Assembly: GCF_014202475.1 (NCBI RefSeq)
Contig: NZ_JACHGV010000023.1
Location: 1-38,741, forward strand
DNA: 38,741 bases
From: Streptomyces paradoxus
GTDB taxonomy: Bacteria > Actinomycetota > Actinomycetes > Streptomycetales > Streptomycetaceae
Direction of reading: 5' to 3'
In this document: positions 30,577 through 37,831 of the stretch, in pieces
Layout: each line of letters begins with the position of its first letter
Numbering within the stretch: position 1 is the first letter of the stretch
Made by a program: the position numbers and the translations under genes
Notes under the pieces: generated by a model
The model's database searches: none
Told to the model about the DNA's origin: nothing
The model's input: only the letters and a program-made list of their open reading frames with translations

Positions 30577-32792
30577 GTGCCGTCCTTGCCAGCCGTCTGC
30601 CTTGCTGCGGCCTCATGCTCCTGAATGATCTTCTCTGTGCTCGCGCGACAGAGCTCGAGTCGGCGCCGTATCGGGTGGGGCAGGTGTGGGTCGGCGCAGT
30701 CGGTGTCGATCTGGGCAAGCTGCTCGCGGGCCCGCTGCATGTGAGTGTCGGTGCGGGAGATGTTCGCGCAAGAGGGGTTGCAGCGGTTCCAGTTCGGGGC
30801 ACGCAGGGACGGTTTCGTGCCTTTGGCCAGGTCGGGATCGCACAGCGCCTTGTAGGGATCGAGGTTGCAGGTCAGCAGTGCTTGCGGGTCGTCGAAGATC
30901 TGCAGCCGGGGGTTGTTGCGCAGCGCCTTCATCTGGCCCTTGGTGGCGAATCCGCCCGCATAGCGGGCGGTGAACTCCTCTGCGGCGGCGATGTAGCGGT
31001 CGGCGGCCGGCCCGCTGACCGCTTCTCCAGCGGATAGCCGGTCGCTGGCCTCAGCCAGCGCGTCCGCCAAGGCCAGGGTCTTCTCGAAGTCGAGGATCTC
31101 CAGCATGTCGGCCTTGGTGCGCCCGCCGTACGACTCGGCCAGTGAGCTTCCGACATGTCCGTACTGCAAGCCGAGGGCGATCCGGCCACCGGGACGGCGG
31201 TAGATGAACCAGGCCACGGTCCGGCGAAGGCGGCGCAACGTGATCGGTCCATGGGGATCGACCGGAATCAGCTCGTGCGGGCGGCCGAACCGGGCGGCGG
31301 TCGCGTTCGCCCAGTCGATGAACGACTTGATGCGCCCGATGAACCGGTTCGGGTTCAGCCCCTCCGAACGAATCTCTGCCGAGGCAGGAGCGAGAGTTCG
31401 GACAGTCATCGACCGTGGGAACAGCAGGCGGTCGTCGTGGAGTTGCTCCAGGACCTTCACGGCGCGGTCGACGAGTTCGATGACAGTCCAGGGCTCGGGA
31501 CGGATCTCGCCTTGGGGCAGGGTATTGCCGTGTTCATCGGTGACGCCCTTGAAGTGCTGGCCGGTGATGCGGTACCGGACGGTTCCGTCCTCACGTTCCT
31601 CCTGACTGGAACAGCCGCGTTCGAGATGGAGGACTTCCTCGGGTCGCATCCCCGAGAGGTAGGCGATGGTCAGCAGCGCGGCCGTCATCAGATGGCCCGC
31701 GAGCGACTGGGCCTCGGTGAAGTCGATGGCGTTTGCCCAGACCTTGCCGTCGATCCGACCGGTCACGTCGACCGGGAGCGCCGCCCCATCGGCGACGGGC
31801 AGGCCTCCGAGGTCCAGGCCCAGCTCGAGCAAGCCCGTCTCGACCTGATGGCGGGTCACGCCCAACTGCCCGGCGAGGAAGGAGATATTGATCAGAGGCC
31901 GCTCGGCGGCCGCGCAGGCCCGCCAGTGGCTCCCCAGGCGCTGGCCGGTATGGCCGATGTACGCCGGGAGCGTCCCGCCGCTCGCCTTCAGGTGCTGCAG
32001 GTGGGCGCGGACGAGCCTCAGCCCGTCCGCGGGCGCGGCGTTGCTGGGGCGGATGTTCAACTTGAGCCGGCGCCAGGCCCAGTGGGCGTCGATGATGTCC
32101 GGCGCGAGGTCGAGGATGCAGCGCAGCGCCCAGACCAGGAGCGGGGACACGGTGGCCGGGTGGATGACGACCTCCTTGTTTTCGCCTCTGTCCCGGCTGA
32201 AGCCGTCACCGAGGAAGTCGATGATGGCCGCGCCCGGGTCTTCCCACGGCGGCATCACCAACCGGTCCTCGGGCAGCAAGTGCGGCGCGTAGGCCCACAC
32301 GCGGGTCAGGGCGAACAGCTGCCGCTCCTCGTGTACTCCGGTGGAGCCCTTCTCGCCCAGGTGCGCGGCGTACTGCGACAGCACCTCCTGGTCGACGTCG
32401 GTGAGCCGCGTGACGTTCCTCGCTTCGAGCCAGCGGGCGAACTTCCGGAACCCGGTCAACGTGGTCATCACCGTGCTGGCCGAGATCACCGCCCGCGACC
32501 TGGCGCCGAGCCGGGCATGCAGCACATCGGGGGTAGGGATGTTGATCAGCGCCCAGGCGATACGCATGAACGAGCCCTGCAGCGAGGCGGGGAAGTTGGA
32601 CCACAAGAACGCCTTGGTGCTGGCTGTGTCCGTGTGCTGCAGATGGGCCAGCTCCCACCGCAGGTCGCCGAAGCGGGAGACCTCGTCCTCCCGCACGCCC
32701 GGCCGCCGCCGCTGCGCCGGCACCACCGGGACATCGGGGCCCGGGTCGACGAGCGCGACGGCCGCGCCGACCGTGGCATAGAGGGTGCTCAC
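30573..32792 (-). CDS. Tyrosine recombinase, TnpB-like
   Basis: The 739-residue product starts at GTG 32792, overlapping the previous stop. The N-terminal half carries the SAM-like DNA-binding region (STVMTTLTGFRKFARWLEAR). The catalytic half shows AYLSGMRPEEVLHLERG (Arg of box I), ITLRRLRRTVAWFIYRRPGG (H-x-x-R box, with Arg in place of His) and LQYGHVGSSLAESYGG with the likely nucleophilic Tyr. After this domain comes a 170-residue tail with several Cys (CNLDPYKALCDPD, CNPSCANISR), probably a zinc-binding segment. TnpB proteins of Tn554-type elements have this long C-terminal extension. It cuts and rejoins element ends with its partner recombinases. Confidence 0.87.
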   Translation of the reverse strand: MSTLYATVGAAVALVDPGPDVPVVPAQRRRPGVREDEVSRFGDLRWELAHLQHTDTASTKAFLWSNFPASLQGSFMRIAWALINIPTPDVLHARLGARSRAVISASTVMTTLTGFRKFARWLEARNVTRLTDVDQEVLSQYAAHLGEKGSTGVHEERQLFALTRVWAYAPHLLPEDRLVMPPWEDPGAAIIDFLGDGFSRDRGENKEVVIHPATVSPLLVWALRCILDLAPDIIDAHWAWRRLKLNIRPSNAAPADGLRLVRAHLQHLKASGGTLPAYIGHTGQRLGSHWRACAAAERPLINISFLAGQLGVTRHQVETGLLELGLDLGGLPVADGAALPVDVTGRIDGKVWANAIDFTEAQSLAGHLMTAALLTIAYLSGMRPEEVLHLERGCSSQEEREDGTVRYRITGQHFKGVTDEHGNTLPQGEIRPEPWTVIELVDRAVKVLEQLHDDRLLFPRSMTVRTLAPASAEIRSEGLNPNRFIGRIKSFIDWANATAARFGRPHELIPVDPHGPITLRRLRRTVAWFIYRRPGGRIALGLQYGHVGSSLAESYGGRTKADMLEILDFEKTLALADALAEASDRLSAGEAVSGPAADRYIAAAEEFTARYAGGFATKGQMKALRNNPRLQIFDDPQALLTCNLDPYKALCDPDLAKGTKPSLRAPNWNRCNPSCANISRTDTHMQRAREQLAQIDTDCADPHLPHPIRRRLELCRASTEKIIQEHEAAARQTAGKDGT

Positions 32793-34570
32793 GGATCGAG
32801 TCTCCTTTCCAGTAGACGGTCGATGAGATCCCACTCGGTTCCGGTGAGCCTCGCCAGCAGCGCCGGGTGCTGGCGCGGATCGGTGTGCTGGTCGAGTAGG
32901 TCGCTCACGCGCCGGTGGTGGGCTTCCCAGTCCGCCTTCCACACGGCGGCCGGCGACACGGATCGCAGGGACTCAAGGGCCTGGATGAGGTAGACGATCC
33001 GGGGCAGGTGGCGCGCGGTCGCAACAGCGTTGGGGCACGCGAAGCACAGCAGGAAGGACACCCGGCACAGGCTCCCGCCGCTGAGCGGGCTGTGCTCGAC
33101 GTCCTCGCACGCGCCCACCGCCGTATCCAGGTCTCCCGAGGCCACCTGGCGGGCCACGTCCAGCGGAAGACCGGTCCGCTCGGCGATAACCCGGGCATCG
33201 TCGTGCCCGTCCGTTCCTTGCGCGGCGATCATGCGCATCTGCACCGTGGCGCGGGCGTGCCGCACCGCGTCCTCGAGCCCGGAGGCCACCACATCCCGGG
33301 AATCTGCGATGACCTGCTCGTCCCGACGTAGATAGTGCTGGTCCTGGACTGCCCTGGTGTTGTGGCGCGGCCGGCCGTGCAGGACCTGGGCGGTATGCCG
33401 CAGCAGCCGGCCATTCAGTCCCGTGGGCAGATCGGGGAGCGCCTCGCGCGCCCAGGCGTCGATTGCGTCGCGCAGCCCGACCGTGGCGTTACTGAACATC
33501 GGGTGCCGCGCACTGCGGGACCACAACAGCAGGTCGCTGGGTCGGCCGAGCAGGGCTAGGGTCCGGCGGGCCTGCTCGGTCATGGCGATGATCTGCCGCA
33601 TGGCCTCACCCGGCGAGTCCTCGCCCACGTCGACCAGGTTGCTGCTGGAGTGACGGAGCCGCGCGCGCCGCGGTTTGTCGGTGTCCACCCGGTGGATAGC
33701 CGGGTGCGCGTCATCGCCGTCGGCGTTCGGCCACTGGCTCGGCACCGTCAGCTTCTGAAGGACCGACAGGTTCCAGCCCTCATGGCAGATCAGCAGGACG
33801 GCGGCCGCGGCCTTCTCGCTCACCGACGGGAACAGCTGGGTGACGGCCGGCTGCAGACTCCAGGCCCCAATTCGGCGGCGGCATTCCACCTGCACCCAGT
33901 TGCGGACGAACCCGCTCGGGACCCGCGGCAGGTCCCCGCTTCGCGCCAGGTGATCGAGCAACTCGCCCCACCGGGCATCCAGATGTCCCTCGAGTTCCCC
34001 GGCCCGCCAGCGCTCCAGCAGCGCGAGATTGCCGCTGATCCGCCGCTCGGCACGGCGCACCGTGTGCGCGGCAGCGCTGCGCACCCGCTTCATCTCGGCG
34101 CTCGACAGACTCTTCTTCGGCCGGGCAACCACCTGGCGGCGGCGCTTGGACATCTGGGCCACCACCGCCTGCGACACCCCCGGCGCCTGCCGCAGCAGCA
34201 CGCCCATGTGCTTCGCCCGGACGAATCCGCCCGGCGCCTCCGCCCATGCCTTCCACACCTCGGGCGTGATCTCGGACAGCGAGCCCACCGGCGGTTCGAC
34301 GGCGGCCATGGACCGCAGAAAGTGCCGCACGCTGCGGTCGTAACTGGTGCAGCTCTGCGCACTGTCCCAGTGCGCATTCGCCCGCCGGGCGAACGCGGCC
34401 GCCACCTCACGCCGCAGCGTTTCCGGTCCCGGCAGCACGGAGTAGTCGTACGTGCCCAGGTCCTCGCCACCCTGCCCCACCGGGCGCACCACCAGCCCGG
34501 ATTCGTCCACGATCTCGCGTCGCCGGTAGTCGGAGGGCGGCAGCGGCGCCCGTCTCCCCGTCGGGCTCAC
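32789..34570 (-). CDS. Divergent tyrosine recombinase-like protein (middle of trio)
   Basis: The 593-residue product starts at GTG 34570, overlapping the upstream stop by four bases. It has a helical DNA-binding-like N-terminal half (CTSYDRSVRHFLRSMAAV; SKRRRQVVARPKKSLSSAEM). The presumed catalytic region keeps GLNGRLLRHTAQVLHGRPRH (R-H-T, the H-x-x-R-like box) and QDQHYLRRD with a Tyr, but the first catalytic Arg box is not obvious. A Cys-containing segment (CRVSFLLCFACPNAV) lies near the C-terminus. I infer a recombinase partner that may be catalytically weak. Its position between two better conserved recombinases is characteristic of three-recombinase Tn554-like modules. Confidence 0.75.
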   Translation of the reverse strand: MSPTGRRAPLPPSDYRRREIVDESGLVVRPVGQGGEDLGTYDYSVLPGPETLRREVAAAFARRANAHWDSAQSCTSYDRSVRHFLRSMAAVEPPVGSLSEITPEVWKAWAEAPGGFVRAKHMGVLLRQAPGVSQAVVAQMSKRRRQVVARPKKSLSSAEMKRVRSAAAHTVRRAERRISGNLALLERWRAGELEGHLDARWGELLDHLARSGDLPRVPSGFVRNWVQVECRRRIGAWSLQPAVTQLFPSVSEKAAAAVLLICHEGWNLSVLQKLTVPSQWPNADGDDAHPAIHRVDTDKPRRARLRHSSSNLVDVGEDSPGEAMRQIIAMTEQARRTLALLGRPSDLLLWSRSARHPMFSNATVGLRDAIDAWAREALPDLPTGLNGRLLRHTAQVLHGRPRHNTRAVQDQHYLRRDEQVIADSRDVVASGLEDAVRHARATVQMRMIAAQGTDGHDDARVIAERTGLPLDVARQVASGDLDTAVGACEDVEHSPLSGGSLCRVSFLLCFACPNAVATARHLPRIVYLIQALESLRSVSPAAVWKADWEAHHRRVSDLLDQHTDPRQHPALLARLTGTEWDLIDRLLERRLDP

Positions 34571-36039
34571 GCGACATCCAAGATCAGACCGGTTCGGCGC
34601 GCCAGGTTGGCGAACAGCTCCGTGTTGGACGGATTGTCCTCATCGGTGAGCAGGCTCTCGATCTGCAGCCCGCGCACCGGCTCGAGGTAGATCTCGCGCG
34701 TGGTCACCTCCGACCGGTGGCCCAGCAGATCCTTGACCATCGTCCACACCGTGCCATAGGCGTCCTCGTAATCCCGGCGCTGCGCCGGCGTCAGCCCGAG
34801 CCGTTGGTCCAGCGCGTGGTGCAGCGAGACCAAGACCCGCAGGGCCATGCTGTGCCGCAGCATCTTCGGCGTGGCGTACACCTTCAACCCGGCGCGCTCG
34901 CAGCGCTCACTGGCCCGCTCGAAGACCTTCGTCCAGCTCTTATACGCCATCGGCATCCCGGCCTCAGTCAGCCACAGCATCGCCGGCTCCAGGCCCTCGT
35001 CGCTCTCGGTGAACATCCGCATGCGCTGGCGGGCCGTCAGCTCATCGATCTGGGCCTCGAACGTCCGGCCGTCCGCAGCCGTCCACCTCGCCCGGCGATC
35101 ACGGGTGATTTCCCGCAGCAGCAGCAGCCGGTCCGCGACCCGGTCATAGCGGCCCCGGCGTCTGGCCCGGCGCACCACCGCGTCCCGCGTACCGAGCCGG
35201 TACAGCTCCGCCTGCTGCAGGCCGGCGTGGCTGACGTAGTAGAAACGCCCGGCCCGCTTGGCCACCGCCTTGCCCACCCACCCCGAGTAGTGGTGGCGGC
35301 CCATCCCGCTCTCCAACGGCGGCAACTCCCACACCAGCAGCGTCCCGACCTCCCGCCGCCGCAGGCCACTGGAGTAGGTGAAGTCCGCGAACGCCACATC
35401 CCTGCCGTCGTTGCGGCCCGGCCAACTCTCGTTCTCCAGCCCGCTCGGCAACATCCCGCCCAGGCCCACGTCCCGCCACACCCGGTATCCGCGTGGGGAG
35501 AGCCACTTCACGTGCGAGCTGCGCACATCCCTCGGCGCCAGGTCCGCGACCTCGACTGTGCCGCCGTCCGGCGTGCTCACCGTATGCGTGAGCACCGGGG
35601 AGGCCTGCATGAAGCCCAGCCCGACGGCGATCTTGTAGAACAAGCCGAGCGCGGCCAACTCCCGTGCCCACCTCGCCCCGCCGATTGGAGAGGGGTTTCC
35701 CTCGCCGCGCAGCCGCCAGTCCTCCCAGTCCTCCAGCACGTTCGCCGTCGCCTCGTCCCAACGAAGTCCGCGGCGCCACAAGTAGGTGAAGAACAGCCGG
35801 TAGTCCGGCGCGTACGTCTCCTTGGTGCCCTCAGCCTTCCGAGCGAAGTCCCGATGTCGGAAGACCGCGCTCAATCGGGGATCGACGCGACCATCCGGGG
35901 CAAGAAGGATCGGCTGTCCGGGCCGGATCCCGAGCGACCGCTCCCGCTCGGCCAAGTCGCCCCACCCGCCTAGCACATCGTCTCTACCGCCATCCGGGGA
36001 ACCGCCGACCCCGGTCCAGAACAGACGCCACTCATCCAT
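34567..36039 (-). CDS. Tyrosine recombinase, TnpA-like
   Basis: The 490-residue product starts at ATG 36039. The N-terminal region has a core-binding domain (TYAPDYRLFFTYLWRRGL). The catalytic residues are clear: YSSGLRRREVGTLLVWELPP (Arg I), TPKMLRHSMALRVL (His-x-x-Arg), DLLGHRSEVTTREIYLEPV (His and the nucleophilic Tyr). It is longer than staphylococcal TnpA (361 residues), largely because of an insertion between boxes I and II. It is the first gene of the four-gene unit, and the 277 nt upstream probably hold the promoter and the element end. A 12-bp palindrome lies 126 nt upstream. Confidence 0.92.
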   Translation of the reverse strand: MDEWRLFWTGVGGSPDGGRDDVLGGWGDLAERERSLGIRPGQPILLAPDGRVDPRLSAVFRHRDFARKAEGTKETYAPDYRLFFTYLWRRGLRWDEATANVLEDWEDWRLRGEGNPSPIGGARWARELAALGLFYKIAVGLGFMQASPVLTHTVSTPDGGTVEVADLAPRDVRSSHVKWLSPRGYRVWRDVGLGGMLPSGLENESWPGRNDGRDVAFADFTYSSGLRRREVGTLLVWELPPLESGMGRHHYSGWVGKAVAKRAGRFYYVSHAGLQQAELYRLGTRDAVVRRARRRGRYDRVADRLLLLREITRDRRARWTAADGRTFEAQIDELTARQRMRMFTESDEGLEPAMLWLTEAGMPMAYKSWTKVFERASERCERAGLKVYATPKMLRHSMALRVLVSLHHALDQRLGLTPAQRRDYEDAYGTVWTMVKDLLGHRSEVTTREIYLEPVRGLQIESLLTDEDNPSNTELFANLARRTGLILDVA

Positions 36040-36164
36040 AACTCAGCTCACTCCGTGCGCAACACAACCTGCCGCAACACGGGGACCGTACACAGAAGCT
36101 CGAAAGCCCTGGTCAGCAGGATCTGGTGGGCCGCCTGCAGCCGCTGTTCTCCAGACCCCGCTAT

Positions 36165-36176
36165 GTCTCATGAGAC
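36165..36176. repeat. Palindrome upstream of the recombinase operon
   Basis: GTCTCATGAGAC is a perfect 12-bp palindrome 126 nt before the first recombinase gene. It resembles the inverted repeat at 13519-13536 (TGTCTC and ATGAGAC in both, spacing differs by two bases). It may be an operator or lie at the element end. Confidence 0.4.
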
Positions 36177-36315
36177 GTGGCGAGGGCACTGCGCGCGAGG
36201 GTCGTGCGAGGTGAGCCGAGTTCTCCTGTGTGGAAGCGTTGGGTTCCGCTCAGGCTGCACGAGCGGGATCTTGCGACTATGCTTTTTTGGAAGGGAATCC
36301 TTTCCGGGAGAAGCC

Positions 36316-36843
36316 ATGGCTGTGGCGAGAACGCTCTTTCGGGGACAGAAGCAATGGACGCCAGGTATGCAAATCCTGGCGCACACGATGCGTGAGTCGC
36401 GAGATCCCGAAAAATGCACCGACCACGCGCTGGAAGAAGTAGCTTGGGCGTTGAGGCAAGTGGAGATTGACAGACGATCCAAAACAGCCAGAGATCGACT
36501 GTTCAATCTTCTGCTTTCCTATCAGGACACGCGAACCCTCAGCCCTTATGTCTCCTTCGCGTCCACAAAGAACGTCGCTCTTAATTTTGCACTTGAAGAC
36601 GACACGCCCGGATTTGTGATCGAAATTCATGATTGCGGCCTGGGTGGCACGCTCGATTTCAATAGCGTTCGAAGAGAGTATGACTTGTGGGCCGACCAAA
36701 AGCCGTGGCTGAACGAGATCGGCGTGCCCCGTGGGGTCGCCCCGGAGTTGGTCCGAAGGGTCTCTCGGGTAGAATATGACGATCTTTACAGGGTGACGGA
36801 GGAGGTGATCTACGATGGAAGCACAACTGGCCGTCCAGTCTGA
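36316..36843 (+). CDS. ADP-ribosyltransferase-like protein of a two-gene module
   Basis: The 175-residue product starts at ATG 36316 after GGGAG. It begins AVARTLFRGQKQW, continues with a helical segment (CTDHALEEVAWALRQVE), then YVSFASTKNVALNFALED, FVIEIHDCGLGGTLDFN and ends VEYDDLYRVTEEVIYDG. An early Arg (R9 in F-R-G), a middle S-T followed by A-x-x-F-A (83-92), and a late E-E (162-163) are in the order of R-S-E ADP-ribosyltransferases and FRG-type domains. Assignment is by this pattern only. No signal peptide is present. GC content is lower than in flanking genes, suggesting separate acquisition. It overlaps the next gene by 29 bases; a toxin or defence role is inferred. Confidence 0.5.
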   Translation: MAVARTLFRGQKQWTPGMQILAHTMRESRDPEKCTDHALEEVAWALRQVEIDRRSKTARDRLFNLLLSYQDTRTLSPYVSFASTKNVALNFALEDDTPGFVIEIHDCGLGGTLDFNSVRREYDLWADQKPWLNEIGVPRGVAPELVRRVSRVEYDDLYRVTEEVIYDGSTTGRPV

Positions 36844-37399
36844 AGAGTTGGGCTACTTCGCATGGGGTCTCGGTGCAGTTCCCCGCCTGGGCGACCTCAC
36901 TGAGTGGACCAACCCTGCCGACGTCGTGAAGATCATCGACGATGCGTTCGCCTATGAAACAGCGCCCATCGGCTCCCAGCGCGAGGAGCCCGATCTTCGA
37001 TATGTGGACCTCGTTAATGAGCGTCCCAGCTATCCAAACTTTTCCCTTTCGACGCCTGCCGAAATGCAATATAAGGCAGATGTCGAGTTGCTGAATACTC
37101 CTGAGAACGATGCTGCGGCTTACCGCCTCATGAGAATCAGCTTCCTCGCCGCCCTAAGTGGAGTGCAAGACTCCCTGGGATGGCTAACGCTGCTGATGCT
37201 GCGTAGCCCCATGAACCGGCAAGCCTCGATTGCCAAATTTCTGCATCTCGCCACAGCCGGAAAAATAATCACACCCCCGCCCCCTCCCTCGCGGGATGCC
37301 ATCCTGCAAATCGTGGCGTCCGTGGAGAAACATGACCATCTTTACCAGATACGCACTCCCTTTTCTGAAATAGTGGCGGCATATAGGCAATCGCATTAG
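36815..37399 (+). CDS. Uncharacterised partner of the ADP-ribosyltransferase-like protein
   Basis: I do not recognise this 194-residue acidic, mostly helical protein. It starts at ATG 36815 inside the previous gene, with GGAGG about 10 nt upstream. Text includes SEELGYFAWGLGAVPRLGDL, a Tyr/Asp-rich middle, and AAAYRLMRISFLAALSGVQD and TLLMLRSPMNRQASIAKFL helices. A run of six prolines (PPPPPP-type, about residue 157) separates the last domain. Base use is AT-richer than the surrounding genes, as for its partner. The overlap suggests matched production, as in toxin-antitoxin or effector-immunity pairs. Confidence 0.55.
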   Translation: MEAQLAVQSEELGYFAWGLGAVPRLGDLTEWTNPADVVKIIDDAFAYETAPIGSQREEPDLRYVDLVNERPSYPNFSLSTPAEMQYKADVELLNTPENDAAAYRLMRISFLAALSGVQDSLGWLTLLMLRSPMNRQASIAKFLHLATAGKIITPPPPPSRDAILQIVASVEKHDHLYQIRTPFSEIVAAYRQSH

Positions 37400-37550
37400 C
37401 GCTCCAGCCGTGGTTCACGGTAGCCAGCCGGTTCACACGGGCACGGGTCGAACCCAGGCGTAGGCCGCGCAGCGAGAAGGTGAACCAGAGGAAGGCGATC
37501 GTCTCGGCGCTCATCGCAAGGTGGCCAACCTCTCGGACTGTGGGCGCGCG

Positions 37551-37805
37551 TCACTCCCGGGTGGCGACTACCCGGTTAAGCGGGAGGGGGATGACTGCGG
37601 CGCTGTTTGTGGTGTGCTCGCGGAGTGCGGCGTTCTCCGAAAGGAGGGTCATGATGACGGTCGCGGCGGCGTCGACTTGGTCCTGGAGCCGCCGGCACTG
37701 ATCGCGGCTTTTGCGGAGTTTGCTGCGGAGCTCGGTGAGTTCGGTGTCGCGCTGTTGTTCCCGGAGACGGGCGGGGCTGGTCCCGACGTGGCTCTCCCAT
37801 TCCGC
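37551..37805 (-). pseudogene. Truncated second TnpC-like gene
   Basis: In the minus strand a frame ending with TGA at 37551-37553 encodes about 84 residues: WESHVGTSPARLREQQRDTE, a charged coiled coil (RSKLRKSRDQCRRLQDQVDA), then MTLLSENAALREHTTN and a final PLPLNRVVATRE. The coiled coil, E-N-x-x-L-R-E and P-L tail match the end of the TnpC-like protein at 30019. The gene is cut at 37806 by the IS5 element, so its N-terminal half should lie beyond the right end of this window. It indicates a second Tn554-like element there. The 150 nt between 37400 and 37550 hold no clear gene. Confidence 0.55.
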
Positions 37806-37807
37806 TA

Positions 37808-37831
37808 GGGCCTGTCTGATAATTGATCTTG
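37808..37831 (+). repeat. Left terminal inverted repeat of the IS5 element
   Basis: It contains CTGTCTGA and GATCTTG and pairs with 38715-38738 at 19 of 24 positions. Confidence 0.8.

Larger units (their letters stand above)
30019..36039 (-). mobile_element. Tn554-like transposition module
   Basis: Four minus-strand genes overlap by four bases each (GTGA, GTGA, ATGA): two clear tyrosine recombinases, a divergent third one, and a small TnpC-like protein. This is the arrangement of Tn554-type elements (tnpA, tnpB, tnpC), here with an additional recombinase as in many actinobacterial elements. All four frames are intact. Tn554 elements lack terminal repeats and target duplications, so the ends cannot be read directly from this sequence. 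Cargo in this family lies downstream of tnpC, that is toward lower coordinates. Confidence 0.7.

Noticed and set aside
31155..32993. 612-codon plus-strand open frame opposite the recombinase gene
   Set aside because: It mirrors the TnpB-like coding strand, has no start signal, and shows no domain pattern.
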